Assembly (NCBI GenBank): GCA_002364735.1
Contig: DEZB01000021.1
Location: 2,012 to 22,676 of the forward strand
Length of the DNA: 20,665 nucleotides
DNA from: Bacteroidales bacterium UBA3143
GTDB taxonomy: Bacteria > Bacteroidota > Bacteroidia > Bacteroidales > Dysgonomonadaceae
Reading direction: 5' to 3'
The position numbers and the translations under genes are program-made. Positions 5,536-13,957 of this stretch are shown here, in pieces; positions within the stretch are counted from its first letter, which is position 1; each line of letters begins with the position of its first letter. The notes beneath the pieces are model-generated. The model had not been told where the DNA came from. It made no database searches and saw only the letters and a list, made by a program, of their open reading frames with translations.

Positions 5536-8091
5536 TTATTTATATGTTTCTCTCAAATGTTTGATAGAAACAGCTGATTTAATTGATTTCTTTAATTCAG
5601 GTGATGAAATAGTGATTACTCTCTTTTCACCTGGAAGAAGATCAAAAAAGTTGTCGCTAAACTTCGCACCTTGTATAGGTGTCTCCACAAAAACATTCTT
5701 TGCAAGATTTTTGCTTGACATCGTAATGGTATATTCTCCATCTTTGTAAGCAATGGTATGTTTAATATCTGTTTTAGGTAGATTCAATTTATTAGGCCAA
5801 TAGAAGTAGTATTTGCTTTCAGCTACTGTTCTATTGCTTTTGTCCTTAAGCACTGCATACACGACACTGTTTTCTTGTTGAGAAGCAGTAGCAAAATCTG
5901 ATATTGACACCGAATAAACCTTTTCACTTGCATTTGCTTTAGCTACCACATCTATTTGATTGTTACTATAAACTTTTCCTGTGAAGTCAATTAAAGAAAC
6001 GTGTAGCTTTAGATTATCTAAATTGGTTAGTTTGTCCGACATGATATAAAAATCAAGCTCACCTTCATTGTTATGCACATTTAGTGCAATGGGCGCAAAC
6101 ACCTCGCGCGCTTTATAATGCAAAGCCTTCCAATTGTTATAGTAATCGATACCCGACCACGACACTACAGGCCAACTGTCATTAAGTTGCCAATAAAGTG
6201 TGCCCATATTGAAAGGTCTGTTTCTACGGTGAGCTTCAAGTCCATATTTCATTCCTTCGCCTTGCATCACCAAGCCAACATAAACAAAGTCTTCAAAACT
6301 ATTAGGAGTCTGGTAATACATATCCATGTATTCTTTGATCGCTTCATTGCCAATGGCGCTTTTCTGATGGGTCTTCATTACTTCCGATTCAATATCAAAA
6401 TCTTTTGGTTCTGCAAAAGTTCGAATGGTTTTCATTTCAGGGAAAGATTGAAAACCAAACTCGCTCATAAATCGAGGAACATTTACATCAAGCACTTCAA
6501 ATGGCTGTCGACCATGCCATACACCCCAATAATGTACATCGCCATAATTAAGAGATTCCTTGCGACCCCAATTTGCAGTGTCAGGCGAACCATGCAGGTA
6601 AAAAGTATGCGGGTCTAACTCCATCACAATTTCAGGAAGTAGCTCTCTAAAGGTTTTATCATAGCCCTCTCTAAAGCCTTCCATTATTTCTTTGGAGTAT
6701 ATTTTATCAAAACCCCAATACTTAATAGACTCTTCTACTTCGTTGTTGCCACACCAAATAGCAATAGAAGGATGGTTGCGCAATAGTTTTACATTGTATC
6801 TTGCTTCCTGCTCCACATTGTTTAAGAATGCTTTATCGTGAGGGTAGGGGGTACAACCAAACATGAAGTCTTGCCATACCAAAATGCCTTTCTCATCAGC
6901 CAGATCATAAAACTGTTTGTTTTCGTAGAAACCACCTCCCCATACACGAATCATATTCATGTTAGCAGCCGTAATATTTTCGAAAAGCTTTTTATAGTAG
7001 TTTTCATCTTGCAGCGTATTCATTATTTCACCAGGAATGTAGTTGGCTCCCTTTGCAAACAATGGTTCTCCGTTAACTTCGAAATAAAAGGATTGTCCGT
7101 CTTTGTCTCTTTCGTTTACAACTCTGATGCTTCGCAACCCAATGCGATCTGTTTTTTCAGCAATCACTTTATTGTCAATAAGGATTTGAGCACTTACTGT
7201 ATACAAGTGTTGCTCTCCCCATCCATTGGGCATCCAAAGTTTGGGATTTTGCAACTCTAACGAAGTAGATATTTTATTATCACCTTCTTCAAGTGATAGG
7301 TTGGTTTCTTGTGTTTCTATTGTCTCGTCTCCAATCGAATAGGCAATTCTAAGTTTAGCATCCGAAGGGCCTGAAAGTTTCTTAACCTCTATATGGTTCA
7401 CAATTTTCGCCAACTTATCTGATACAGATACCTGTTCAACAAAGAAATCATCAATACGCAAGCTGTTGTAAAAAGTGAGTGAAACAGGACGCCATATACC
7501 CATTTGAACCAAACGCATGCCCCAGTCCCATCCAAAATGATAGGGAGCTTTACGAGAATAGATGCTCATTTTCTCTTCACGTGCATCATTACCTACAGGA
7601 TATTCAAATCCATTTGTTAACCTCGCAGGCATTAAGTAATCAATAGGAGAAAAGAATCGAATATAAAGCTTGTTTTCACCTTCACGCAATAATTCTTTCA
7701 CCGATTTCTCATATTTCACAAACATGTTTTCGGCATGAAATAACTTTGAACCATTTAAGAAAACATCGGCGTGCGTGTCCAAGCCCTCGAAGCTCAATAA
7801 AGCACTCTCATATTCCAAATCACTTGCTGAGATATTAAAGCTTTTCTTGAAATCCCAATTTTCATCTTCCACCCATTGCACTTTTTCTTCATTGGTTCCA
7901 TAGTATGGGTCAGGGAGTATATTTAATTTTATTAAGTCACGTTGCACTGAGCCAGGTACTGTTGCAGGATGCCACTCCTCTTTGTTAGTTTGCGAGAACT
8001 GCCAATTATCATTTAGATCCATGATTTTAAAAGGACTTTTAGCTAAAAGAATAGCTGGAATAAAACAAAGTAAAATCAACAACTTTTTCAT
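5536..8091 (-). CDS. Exported GH2 beta-mannosidase
   Basis: An 851-residue glycoside hydrolase family 2 enzyme that removes terminal beta-linked mannose from mannan or N-glycan fragments. An N-terminal signal peptide (MKKLLILLCF..AILLA, cleavage near 17-18) sends it to the periplasm or beyond. The jelly-roll sugar-binding domain covers about 20-200, immunoglobulin-like domains about 210-330, and the TIM barrel starts near 340. The acid/base is Glu451 in WCGNNE and the nucleophile is Glu544 in FMSEFGFQS. Their 93-residue spacing equals that in Bacteroides BtMan2A (Glu462/Glu555), as I recall it. RVWGGGFYE and WQDFMFGCTPYP are also typical of the mannosidase branch. I start at the ATG at 8091; a longer frame opens at 8136, upstream of the -7 box, and lacks a signal peptide start. 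No SusC/SusD genes are nearby, so this is not a full polysaccharide locus. Confidence 0.93.
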   Translation of the reverse strand: MKKLLILLCFIPAILLAKSPFKIMDLNDNWQFSQTNKEEWHPATVPGSVQRDLIKLNILPDPYYGTNEEKVQWVEDENWDFKKSFNISASDLEYESALLSFEGLDTHADVFLNGSKLFHAENMFVKYEKSVKELLREGENKLYIRFFSPIDYLMPARLTNGFEYPVGNDAREEKMSIYSRKAPYHFGWDWGMRLVQMGIWRPVSLTFYNSLRIDDFFVEQVSVSDKLAKIVNHIEVKKLSGPSDAKLRIAYSIGDETIETQETNLSLEEGDNKISTSLELQNPKLWMPNGWGEQHLYTVSAQILIDNKVIAEKTDRIGLRSIRVVNERDKDGQSFYFEVNGEPLFAKGANYIPGEIMNTLQDENYYKKLFENITAANMNMIRVWGGGFYENKQFYDLADEKGILVWQDFMFGCTPYPHDKAFLNNVEQEARYNVKLLRNHPSIAIWCGNNEVEESIKYWGFDKIYSKEIMEGFREGYDKTFRELLPEIVMELDPHTFYLHGSPDTANWGRKESLNYGDVHYWGVWHGRQPFEVLDVNVPRFMSEFGFQSFPEMKTIRTFAEPKDFDIESEVMKTHQKSAIGNEAIKEYMDMYYQTPNSFEDFVYVGLVMQGEGMKYGLEAHRRNRPFNMGTLYWQLNDSWPVVSWSGIDYYNNWKALHYKAREVFAPIALNVHNNEGELDFYIMSDKLTNLDNLKLHVSLIDFTGKVYSNNQIDVVAKANASEKVYSVSISDFATASQQENSVVYAVLKDKSNRTVAESKYYFYWPNKLNLPKTDIKHTIAYKDGEYTITMSSKNLAKNVFVETPIQGAKFSDNFFDLLPGEKRVITISSPELKKSIKSAVSIKHLRETYK

Positions 8092-8123
8092 TTCAAATCT
8101 TTTTATATTCTTGTCTGATGATG

Positions 8124-8131
8124 CAAATATA
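8124..8131 (-). promoter_or_regulatory. -7 promoter element of the beta-mannosidase gene
   Basis: Minus-strand TATATTTG is a perfect TAnnTTTG match. It predicts a start near 8120 and a leader of about 29 nt before the ATG at 8091. It supports the shorter start choice. No clear -33 element is seen. Confidence 0.55.
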
Positions 8132-8291
8132 AACATTATTGCTTATTACTTTGTCATTGAAAATAGTTAGTTTGTTTTATTGATTTAAAAAGATTCAACT
8201 ATCATACTTTCCAAATTTTAACGAGATATGAATATATTAATTTGTAATTTTACGTCATATAGAAACTCGTTTTAATTCGTATAAAGATAAG

Positions 8292-10487
8292 ATGAAAGAT
8301 ATAACACTTGAAAATAAAGCAGTTTTTTCAGATTTACATAAGAAAGTCTATCTTTTTTTGCGAGAAGCTATGTCCACGAAAACTCTTCGAAAACTATCTG
8401 ATATACTTAGACAAGAGTATAAGAGCTTTAATTTAAAGGACAATCCACACCGACTTTTTTCATCCCTCAAAACTGCTATGATAGCTGTAGAAGAGATAGG
8501 CTTGAAGCAGCCTACTGTTTGCACCATTTTATTAATACATGCTGTTGAATCTGGTTCTGTATCGCTTAATGAAATTGAAAAACACTTTGGCGCAGAAATT
8601 AAAGTGATACTTCAAGGGTTGATGAAGGTACACGAGTTTGAAAGTAAAAAATCGGATGATAAATCTGACAACTATGTAAAGCTCATACTTTCCTTTATCA
8701 AAGATATTAGGGTCATATTTATTGTTTTGGTTGTACGACTGCAACAAATGAGAGATGCCAAGGAGATTGACGAAAAACAACGCTTTGACATTGGTGTTGA
8801 AACCCTGTTTCTATATGCTCCATTGGCGCATCGGCTTGGTTTGTATAATATAAAATCAGAATTAGAGGATTTATCGCTGAAGTACACAGATAGAGAAGCC
8901 TACAACTATGTGGCTCGCAAACTAAATGAAACAAAACGCTCACGTGATGAATACATCAAAGAGTTTATTAATCCTGTAACAGAAAAGTTGAAAAAAACTG
9001 GATTAAAGTTTGAAATTAAAGGGCGTACAAAATCTATTTATTCCATACTCAACAAACTAAAGAAACAGCAGATTGAATTTGAAAGTGTCTATGATCTTTT
9101 TGCAATTCGTGTTATATTGGACTCCGAGTTAGCAAATGAGAAAGCAGACTGCTGGCAAGTATATTCTTTGATAACAGATATGTACCAACCCAATCCAAAG
9201 CGTTTGAAAGATTGGCTGTCGATACCTAAAACAAATGGATACGAATCACTACACATAACTGTGATGGGACCCGAGTCTAAATGGGTAGAAGTGCAAATAA
9301 GAACGAGACGCATGAATGATATTGCAGAACGAGGCCTTGCTGCTCACTGGAAATATAAGGGAGTGCAAACAGAGTCCTCGTTTGAAGACTGGCTATCTAC
9401 ATTGCGTGAATCTTTAGAGAATAGAGATACCAATGAAGAAAGTAAATTAGAGGATTTTAAACTGAACTTGTATGACGATGAGATTTTTGTATTCACACCA
9501 AAAGGCGATTTAAAAAAACTCCCCAAAGGCTCTACTGTACTTGATTTTGCATTTTCAATACATTCAAAAGTAGGCTCTTCGTGTGTGTCGGGCAAAGTGA
9601 ATGGAAAGAATGTTCCCATTAAATATCAACTCAAAAGTGGAGAGCAAATTGAGATAAATACTTCACCCAATCAAACTCCCAAGCAAGACTGGCTTAGCTT
9701 TGCAGTAACATCTAAAGCACGAACAAAAATAAGACAACTGCTAAAAGAAGAGGCTGGCAAGCAGGTTGATTTTGCTAAAGAGATGTTGATGAGAAGGATG
9801 AAAAACAGAAAAATAGAATATAACGAAATAATTTTAATGCAGTTGATTAAGAAACTTCGTTATAAAACTGTTACTGATTTCTACATTGATATTGCAACTG
9901 AAAAAACAGATGTAAATAATTTAATTGATAAATACATTGAGTTTGAGAAGAAAGAAACGGAGACATATGACCCTTCTTTTGACACAAGTGCAGACAAATT
10001 TAAACTGCCAGAAATATCAGAAGACACGCATATACAAGATGAGTTAGTGATTGATCAAAATCTCAAAGGTATAGATTACAAATTAGCTAAATGCTGCAAT
10101 CCTATTTTTGGAGACAAAATATTTGGATTTGTGTCTACACAAGGTATTAAAATTCACAGATTGAATTGTCCCAATGCAAATGATCTTTTCACAAGATATG
10201 GCTATAGGGTGTTAACTGCACGCTGGACGGGGCAAAAGTCTCAATCGTCAAGCTACACCACTGTGTTAAGAGTAATTGGAAACGATCACCTGCACATTGT
10301 GTCCAATTTGATGTCTATCATCTCAAAAGAAGATGGTGTGCAGCTACGTTCTATAAACATAGACTCTGATGATGGTTTGTTCCAAGGTTCCATCAGTGTG
10401 TCGCTTACTAATACTTCTATTTTGGAAGTATTGATGAAGAAGCTACGAGATGTAAAAGGGGTAAAACAAGTTAGTCGCCTAAATTAA
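8292..10487 (+). CDS. relA: RelA-type (p)ppGpp synthetase with decayed hydrolase domain
   Basis: A 731-residue long RelA/SpoT homologue, making (p)ppGpp from ATP and GDP/GTP in the stringent response. Domains in order: HD hydrolase-like (about 20-190), synthetase (about 230-355), TGS (about 397-459), helical region, zinc-finger-like motif (CC at 601-602, HRLNC at 622-626) and ACT (about 657-731). The synthetase keeps GRTKSIYS (244-251), RLKD (304-307), GYESLH (316-321) and VEVQIRT (332-338), so synthesis looks intact. The hydrolase is not: the usual HDVVED reads IHAVES (82-87), and the usual LADRLHNMR reads LVVRLQQMR (146-154), losing the metal and catalytic residues. It should therefore only synthesise, like E. 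coli RelA, needing a separate hydrolase elsewhere. It has an upstream spacer of about 200 bp shared with the divergent mannosidase gene and converges on folK. Confidence 0.93.
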   Translation: MKDITLENKAVFSDLHKKVYLFLREAMSTKTLRKLSDILRQEYKSFNLKDNPHRLFSSLKTAMIAVEEIGLKQPTVCTILLIHAVESGSVSLNEIEKHFGAEIKVILQGLMKVHEFESKKSDDKSDNYVKLILSFIKDIRVIFIVLVVRLQQMRDAKEIDEKQRFDIGVETLFLYAPLAHRLGLYNIKSELEDLSLKYTDREAYNYVARKLNETKRSRDEYIKEFINPVTEKLKKTGLKFEIKGRTKSIYSILNKLKKQQIEFESVYDLFAIRVILDSELANEKADCWQVYSLITDMYQPNPKRLKDWLSIPKTNGYESLHITVMGPESKWVEVQIRTRRMNDIAERGLAAHWKYKGVQTESSFEDWLSTLRESLENRDTNEESKLEDFKLNLYDDEIFVFTPKGDLKKLPKGSTVLDFAFSIHSKVGSSCVSGKVNGKNVPIKYQLKSGEQIEINTSPNQTPKQDWLSFAVTSKARTKIRQLLKEEAGKQVDFAKEMLMRRMKNRKIEYNEIILMQLIKKLRYKTVTDFYIDIATEKTDVNNLIDKYIEFEKKETETYDPSFDTSADKFKLPEISEDTHIQDELVIDQNLKGIDYKLAKCCNPIFGDKIFGFVSTQGIKIHRLNCPNANDLFTRYGYRVLTARWTGQKSQSSSYTTVLRVIGNDHLHIVSNLMSIISKEDGVQLRSINIDSDDGLFQGSISVSLTNTSILEVLMKKLRDVKGVKQVSRLN

Positions 10488-10537
10488 AAACTGTTTTTTA
10501 GTATTTGCCAGAGAACTGCTGCTTTTTTTGAATCAGA

Positions 10538-10918
10538 TTAAAAGCCCTTATCTTTTACAGACTCTAATAAATCACGCATATAGCTTCGCTCAAAATCCTC
10601 AGGTTTTATAACCTCGTTGTCCCATTTGATTAGATCGATATCTATTATCACTTTCCCCTTAGCTTTATCTTCGATTTCTCTACCCATATTTCTTTCAATG
10701 TCTTTAAAATGAGCAATCAATTCATCTTTGTTTAAATCAGATTCGAAATAGCCCAATGTGTTAACGAACAAGTTTGTGAAGCCACTGCCATAAGGTTCGC
10801 TTTCTATATCATCTGTGAAGCGGATGGAGGGGAATTGTTTTTGCAAAATGCATTTTGCTCTTTTTATATTGAAACGAGCTTGTGTGTTAGAGCCAATACT
10901 TAGTAAGACTTTGTGCAT
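10538..10918 (-). CDS. folK: HPPK, folate biosynthesis pyrophosphokinase
   Basis: 6-hydroxymethyl-7,8-dihydropterin pyrophosphokinase transfers pyrophosphate from ATP to the pterin, the step before dihydropteroate synthase in folate synthesis. The 126-residue protein shows the family layout: LLSIGSN near the start (5-11), SEPYGSGFTNLFVNT (40-54), IERNMGRE (74-81), and the metal-binding pair in IDIDLI (Asp93 and Asp95). It is shorter than E. coli FolK (about 158 residues) and lacks the usual arginine before the IDID motif. I believe this short form is common in Bacteroidetes. I start at ATG 10918; a longer frame from TTG at 10939 would begin inside the -7 promoter element. It converges on relA with a 50-bp gap and no convincing terminator hairpin. 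Confidence 0.85.
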   Translation of the reverse strand: MHKVLLSIGSNTQARFNIKRAKCILQKQFPSIRFTDDIESEPYGSGFTNLFVNTLGYFESDLNKDELIAHFKDIERNMGREIEDKAKGKVIIDIDLIKWDNEVIKPEDFERSYMRDLLESVKDKGF

Positions 10919-10936
10919 AGTAGATTTCTTATTGTG

Positions 10937-10944
10937 CAAATATA
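10937..10944 (-). promoter_or_regulatory. -7 promoter element of folK
   Basis: Minus-strand TATATTTG, a perfect TAnnTTTG match. The start is predicted near 10933, giving a leader of about 15 nt before the ATG at 10918. It shows that the TTG at 10939 is not the start. Confidence 0.55.
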
Positions 10945-10994
10945 CATCAGAATTTTTAATTTAAAGGTATAACCCTTTTCAATTAAAAAACAAG

Positions 10995-11002
10995 TATCTT
11001 TG
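10995..11002 (+). promoter_or_regulatory. -7 promoter element of nfeD-kdsB with long leader
   Basis: TATCTTTG matches TAnnTTTG. Transcription from about 11006 would give a leader of about 187 nt before the ATG at 11193. The leader contains ACTAAAT/ATTTAGT (11035-11052), AGTGC/GCACT (11026-11030 with 11086-11090), and TTTGTTTT/AAAACAAA (11102-11120). Confidence 0.45.
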
Positions 11003-11192
11003 TTTTAGATCATCTCATCAAGAATAGTGCGCTAACTAAATTTTAATTTAGTAAATAAAACAGAGGTGCATAAATTATTCAAAGAGCACTTCATCATACT
11101 ATTTGTTTTAGAAAAACAAAAGGTGAACCAGAAGAGTTAGTCTGTCAACAAAGTAATTTCTAAGTATTTGGATTTTTAAAAAGTCAACAATA

Positions 11193-12572
11193 ATGAAAAC
11201 AACCAAGTTCATTTCTACTTTATTTCTGATATTCTTTTCTGTGATATCTTACTCTCAGAATAGCAAACCATTGATTTATAAAATCAACATCAAGAAAAAT
11301 ATTGGCAGCACTACTTGGGTTTACCTTCAGAATGGCTTGCACCATGCAAAAGAGAAAAAGGCTGATTATATATTACTTCACATCAATACTTATGGAGGAG
11401 GTGTTATGGAGGCAGACTCTATGCGGACCGCAATACTAAATTCTCCTATTCCTGTCATTGCGTTTATCGATAACAATGCTGCCTCTGCAGGTGCTCTCAT
11501 TTCAATAGCTTGCGATAGCATATATATGCGTTCGAGCGCAAACATGGGTGCTGCAACAGTAGTTTCGGGCGATGGCGAGCAAGCGCCTGACAAATACCAA
11601 TCTTACATGCGAGGCATCATGCGAGCTACTGCAGAGTCGCAGGGTAAAGATACGCTTATAATAGGTCGTGATACGATAACAAGTTGGAAGCGTGATCCTA
11701 AAATTGCCGAAGCAATGGTAGATGAACGTATATCAATTGTAGGAGTAATTGATTCTACACAAGTATTGACCCTAACTGCCAGTCAGGCTATCGACCTTAA
11801 ATATTGCGAAGGTGTTGCCGAGAATATTGATGAGGTAGCTCACAAGTATTTGGGATTGGAAGAATATACATTGGAAGTTTACAACTCTACATTTTACGAT
11901 GAGATTAAAGGCTTCCTTTCCAACCCAATCGTTCAGGCATTTTTGATTATGATTATAATAGGCGGTATTTACTTCGAATTAAAAACTCCTGGCTTAGGCT
12001 TTCCTACAGCAATTGCTATAACATCAGCCATTCTATATTTCACACCACTCTATCTACAGGGTTACGCTCAAAATTGGGAGATATTAGTCTTTGTAGTGGG
12101 ATTAATCTTGATTGTTTTTGAGATATTTGTCATACCTGGGTTTGGTGTCACAGGTATTAGTGGAATATTTCTTGTAGTTACAGGCTTGTTTTTATCATTA
12201 ATAGGCAATGTTCGTTTTAATTTTGATGATATACCTGTTTATAAATTTAATCAAGCTGTTCTGACACTTATTGCAGGTCTCGGCTTTGGAGTAGGGCTTA
12301 TCATATATCTCTCAAGTAGAATAGGCAAGAGTGGTTGGCTTAAAAGAGTTGCACTGCTGGCCGATCAAGAAGGATTCTATTCGGTGCCAATGGCTCCTGT
12401 AACCCTTGTGGGTAAAACTGGAATTGCTGCAACTGTTTTACGCCCTTCGGGCAAAGTTATTATTGAGGACGAATACTATGATGCAGTTGCAGATAAAGGC
12501 TTTATAGACAAAGGTGACAAAATAATTGTTCGGAAATATGGTAGTTCTCAATTATATGTAAACAAGATTTGA
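11193..12572 (+). CDS. NfeD family ClpP-class membrane serine protease
   Basis: A 459-residue NfeD1b-type protein. It has a signal peptide or anchor (about 1-21), then a ClpP-like serine protease domain with nucleophile Ser98 in NNAASAGALIS and probable general-base Lys134 in QAPDKYQSYMRG. GGGVMEADSMR (68-78) fits the substrate-binding loop. About five hydrophobic helices follow between 245 and 375, then a C-terminal OB-fold NfeD domain (about 400-459). Archaeal relatives cleave the C-terminal part of stomatin, and the family is thought to act in membrane quality control with stomatin/flotillin partners. No stomatin gene adjoins it here. kdsB follows 51 nt downstream without a terminator, so they are probably co-transcribed. 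The gene has an unusually long, structured-looking leader. Confidence 0.92.
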   Translation: MKTTKFISTLFLIFFSVISYSQNSKPLIYKINIKKNIGSTTWVYLQNGLHHAKEKKADYILLHINTYGGGVMEADSMRTAILNSPIPVIAFIDNNAASAGALISIACDSIYMRSSANMGAATVVSGDGEQAPDKYQSYMRGIMRATAESQGKDTLIIGRDTITSWKRDPKIAEAMVDERISIVGVIDSTQVLTLTASQAIDLKYCEGVAENIDEVAHKYLGLEEYTLEVYNSTFYDEIKGFLSNPIVQAFLIMIIIGGIYFELKTPGLGFPTAIAITSAILYFTPLYLQGYAQNWEILVFVVGLILIVFEIFVIPGFGVTGISGIFLVVTGLFLSLIGNVRFNFDDIPVYKFNQAVLTLIAGLGFGVGLIIYLSSRIGKSGWLKRVALLADQEGFYSVPMAPVTLVGKTGIAATVLRPSGKVIIEDEYYDAVADKGFIDKGDKIIVRKYGSSQLYVNKI

Positions 12573-12623
12573 ATGCCCTAACCTTTACGAAAAATATAAC
12601 GATTATCCGAAATTAAAAAAAAT

Positions 12624-13376
12624 ATGAAGTTTGTAGCTATTATTCCCGCCCGATACGCATCCTCACGCTTTCCAGGTAAACCATTGGCTGATATGAATGG
12701 AAAACCTATGATACAAAGGGTGTATGAACAGGTGAAAAAATCGGTTGCCGATGTGTATGTTGCAACTGATGATGAACGAATATTCGATTCAGTGCAACAC
12801 TTTAATGGGAAAGCAGTAATGACATCTACTACCCATAGGAGCGGTACTGATAGATGCAATGAGGCATACAATAAAATAGATAAGCCGTTTGATGTGGTGC
12901 TAAACATACAGGGTGATGAGCCTTTTGTCTTTCCTGAGCAAATCGAGTTGCTTAAAAGCTGTTTTACCGATTCTGATGTTGAGCTTGCTACGCTTGTAAA
13001 ACCATTCGAGCCGAAAGATGGGTTAGACGCTTTACACAATCCATCATCCCCCAAAGTAGTTCTAAACAATAAATTAGAAGCTATCTATTTTAGTCGCTCC
13101 GTTATTCCCTACCTGCGAGATGTTGCTCCTGATGAATGGCTCAATCAGCATCTGTTTTATAAGCACATTGGCATTTATGGCTATCGCACAGATGTCTTAA
13201 AAGACATTACGCAGCTATCTGCTGGGATGCTCGAAAAAGCAGAATCTCTGGAACAGTTGAGATGGATAGAGAATGGATTTAGAGTAAAAGTAGGAATTAC
13301 CAATCAGGAAACCTTCGGGATTGATACTCCTGATGATTTACAGAAGGCCTTAAAACATTTGATAGCAATAAGATAA
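12624..13376 (+). CDS. kdsB: CMP-Kdo synthetase
   Basis: 3-deoxy-manno-octulosonate cytidylyltransferase activates Kdo as CMP-Kdo for the inner core of lipopolysaccharide, in the cytoplasm. The 250-residue length is normal. Motifs: IIPARYASSRFPGKPL (6-21) is the CTP-binding loop, TTHRSGTDR (69-77) binds the sugar, NIQGDEP (94-100, with Asp98) and FGIDTPDDL (231-239, with Asp234) hold Mg2+. All key residues are present, so it should be active. It implies a Kdo-containing LPS or lipooligosaccharide. It sits 51 nt after the NfeD gene and ends in a strong hairpin terminator. Confidence 0.97.
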   Translation: MKFVAIIPARYASSRFPGKPLADMNGKPMIQRVYEQVKKSVADVYVATDDERIFDSVQHFNGKAVMTSTTHRSGTDRCNEAYNKIDKPFDVVLNIQGDEPFVFPEQIELLKSCFTDSDVELATLVKPFEPKDGLDALHNPSSPKVVLNNKLEAIYFSRSVIPYLRDVAPDEWLNQHLFYKHIGIYGYRTDVLKDITQLSAGMLEKAESLEQLRWIENGFRVKVGITNQETFGIDTPDDLQKALKHLIAIR

Positions 13377-13416
13377 CATTGAAGAAGAATAACACACAGT
13401 TACAGCATTACATGCC

Positions 13417-13458
13417 AATAAAAAAGCTTCGATTTCTAAAAATCGAAGCTTTTTTATT
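13417..13458. terminator. Bidirectional terminator between convergent genes
   Basis: A perfect 19-bp stem: AATAAAAAAGCTTCGATTT (13417-13435) pairs with 13440-13458 across a CTAA loop. A-rich and T-rich flanks give a U tract on both strands. It serves kdsB (+) and the small membrane protein gene (-). Confidence 0.93.
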
Positions 13459-13474
13459 AATGCTTTGTTACAAA

Positions 13475-13753
13475 TTAATTTAAGCTTTCTAATTCGTCAC
13501 CGTAAGCTGCTTTTTTTGCAAAGAAGAAAATAAAATAGGGAACAACTAAAAGGACAATCATCCAAATGATGTTTCCAGTCTTCGTGTTTTTTAAATTATT
13601 TACAAAAATATGACCTAAGAAACCTTCTATAATTATCAATAAACCAACTAACAAAGATGTGTTTGAATTGGTTCCTTGTAAAAATGGAATAGCTAAGACT
13701 ATTACGCCGATAATCATGACTATAACTCCGATGTATTTGGCAAATTCTTTCAT
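13475..13753 (-). CDS. Small three-helix membrane protein of unknown function
   Basis: A 92-residue hydrophobic protein that I cannot assign to a named family. Three membrane helices are visible at about 6-26, 33-52 and 60-79. A polar loop (QGTNSNTS, 26-33) lies between the first two, a short basic loop NNLKNTKTG between the second and third, and an acidic tail GDELESLN ends the protein. It has ordinary codon use, a defined terminator and a plausible promoter, so it is likely a real gene. Its start codon lies inside one arm of a perfect 13-bp inverted repeat, which suggests regulation of its expression. It is divergent from the PlsC-type acyltransferase, but nothing ties the two functionally. 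Confidence 0.8.
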   Translation of the reverse strand: MKEFAKYIGVIVMIIGVIVLAIPFLQGTNSNTSLLVGLLIIIEGFLGHIFVNNLKNTKTGNIIWMIVLLVVPYFIFFFAKKAAYGDELESLN

Positions 13754-13815
13754 GTGTTGATTTTATTATTATGATTTTGATTTCGTAACACAAATAAACA
13801 CAAAAATCAACACAT
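13752..13815. repeat. 13-bp perfect inverted repeat spanning a start codon
   Basis: ATGTGTTGATTTT (13752-13764) is the exact reverse complement of AAAATCAACACAT (13803-13815), with 38 bases between. The left arm covers two bases of the minus-strand start codon (13751-13753). The right arm lies just upstream of the candidate -7 box at 13791-13798. Confidence 0.7.
13791..13798 (-). promoter_or_regulatory. Candidate -7 element of the small membrane protein gene
   Basis: Minus-strand TTTATTTG is one base off TAnnTTTG. Start is predicted near 13787, leader about 34 nt. It lies between the arms of the inverted repeat. Confidence 0.35.
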
Positions 13816-13913
13816 AAAGAAATTATTTGCGAGAAATGTTTGTAAAATTCGGAAAAAAAATCTTTTACGCAAAAAACGTACTGGTTTGATGTGTCTAATC
13901 TTTTTAAATAGTG

Positions 13914-13921
13914 TAATTTTG
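13914..13921 (+). promoter_or_regulatory. -7 promoter element of the acyltransferase gene
   Basis: TAATTTTG fits TAnnTTTG and predicts a start near 13925. The ATG at 13958 then has a leader of about 33 nt, and the longer in-frame TTG at 13886 is excluded. The nearest TTTG upstream (13885-13888) is too far for a standard -33. Confidence 0.45.
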
Positions 13922-13957
13922 TGGAGAGCATTATTTTATCTTAAACTAACTTATAGT

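Noticed and set aside
4045..8091. A polysaccharide utilisation locus built around GalM and beta-mannosidase
   Set aside because: No SusC, SusD, sensor or other glycoside hydrolase is near, and the two genes are convergent with separate terminators.
8092..8136. Longer start of the beta-mannosidase (15 extra residues)
   Set aside because: The extra codons cover the perfect -7 box at 8124-8131 and would bury the signal peptide start. The same reasoning moved the starts of folK, plsC, the FemAB-like gene, DUF4286 and DUF5606.
8220..8271. Split inverted repeat AACGAG-ATATGA / TCATAT-CTCGTT upstream of relA
   Set aside because: It needs a five-base bulge, and I cannot place the relA promoter well enough to say it is transcribed. 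Too weak to call.
12578..13069. Antisense open frame of 163 codons over kdsB, and other long antisense frames over relA, mannosidase and mgtE
   Set aside because: They lie opposite genes with clear catalytic motifs, are rich in Ser, Cys and Phe as antisense shadows usually are, and show no domain.
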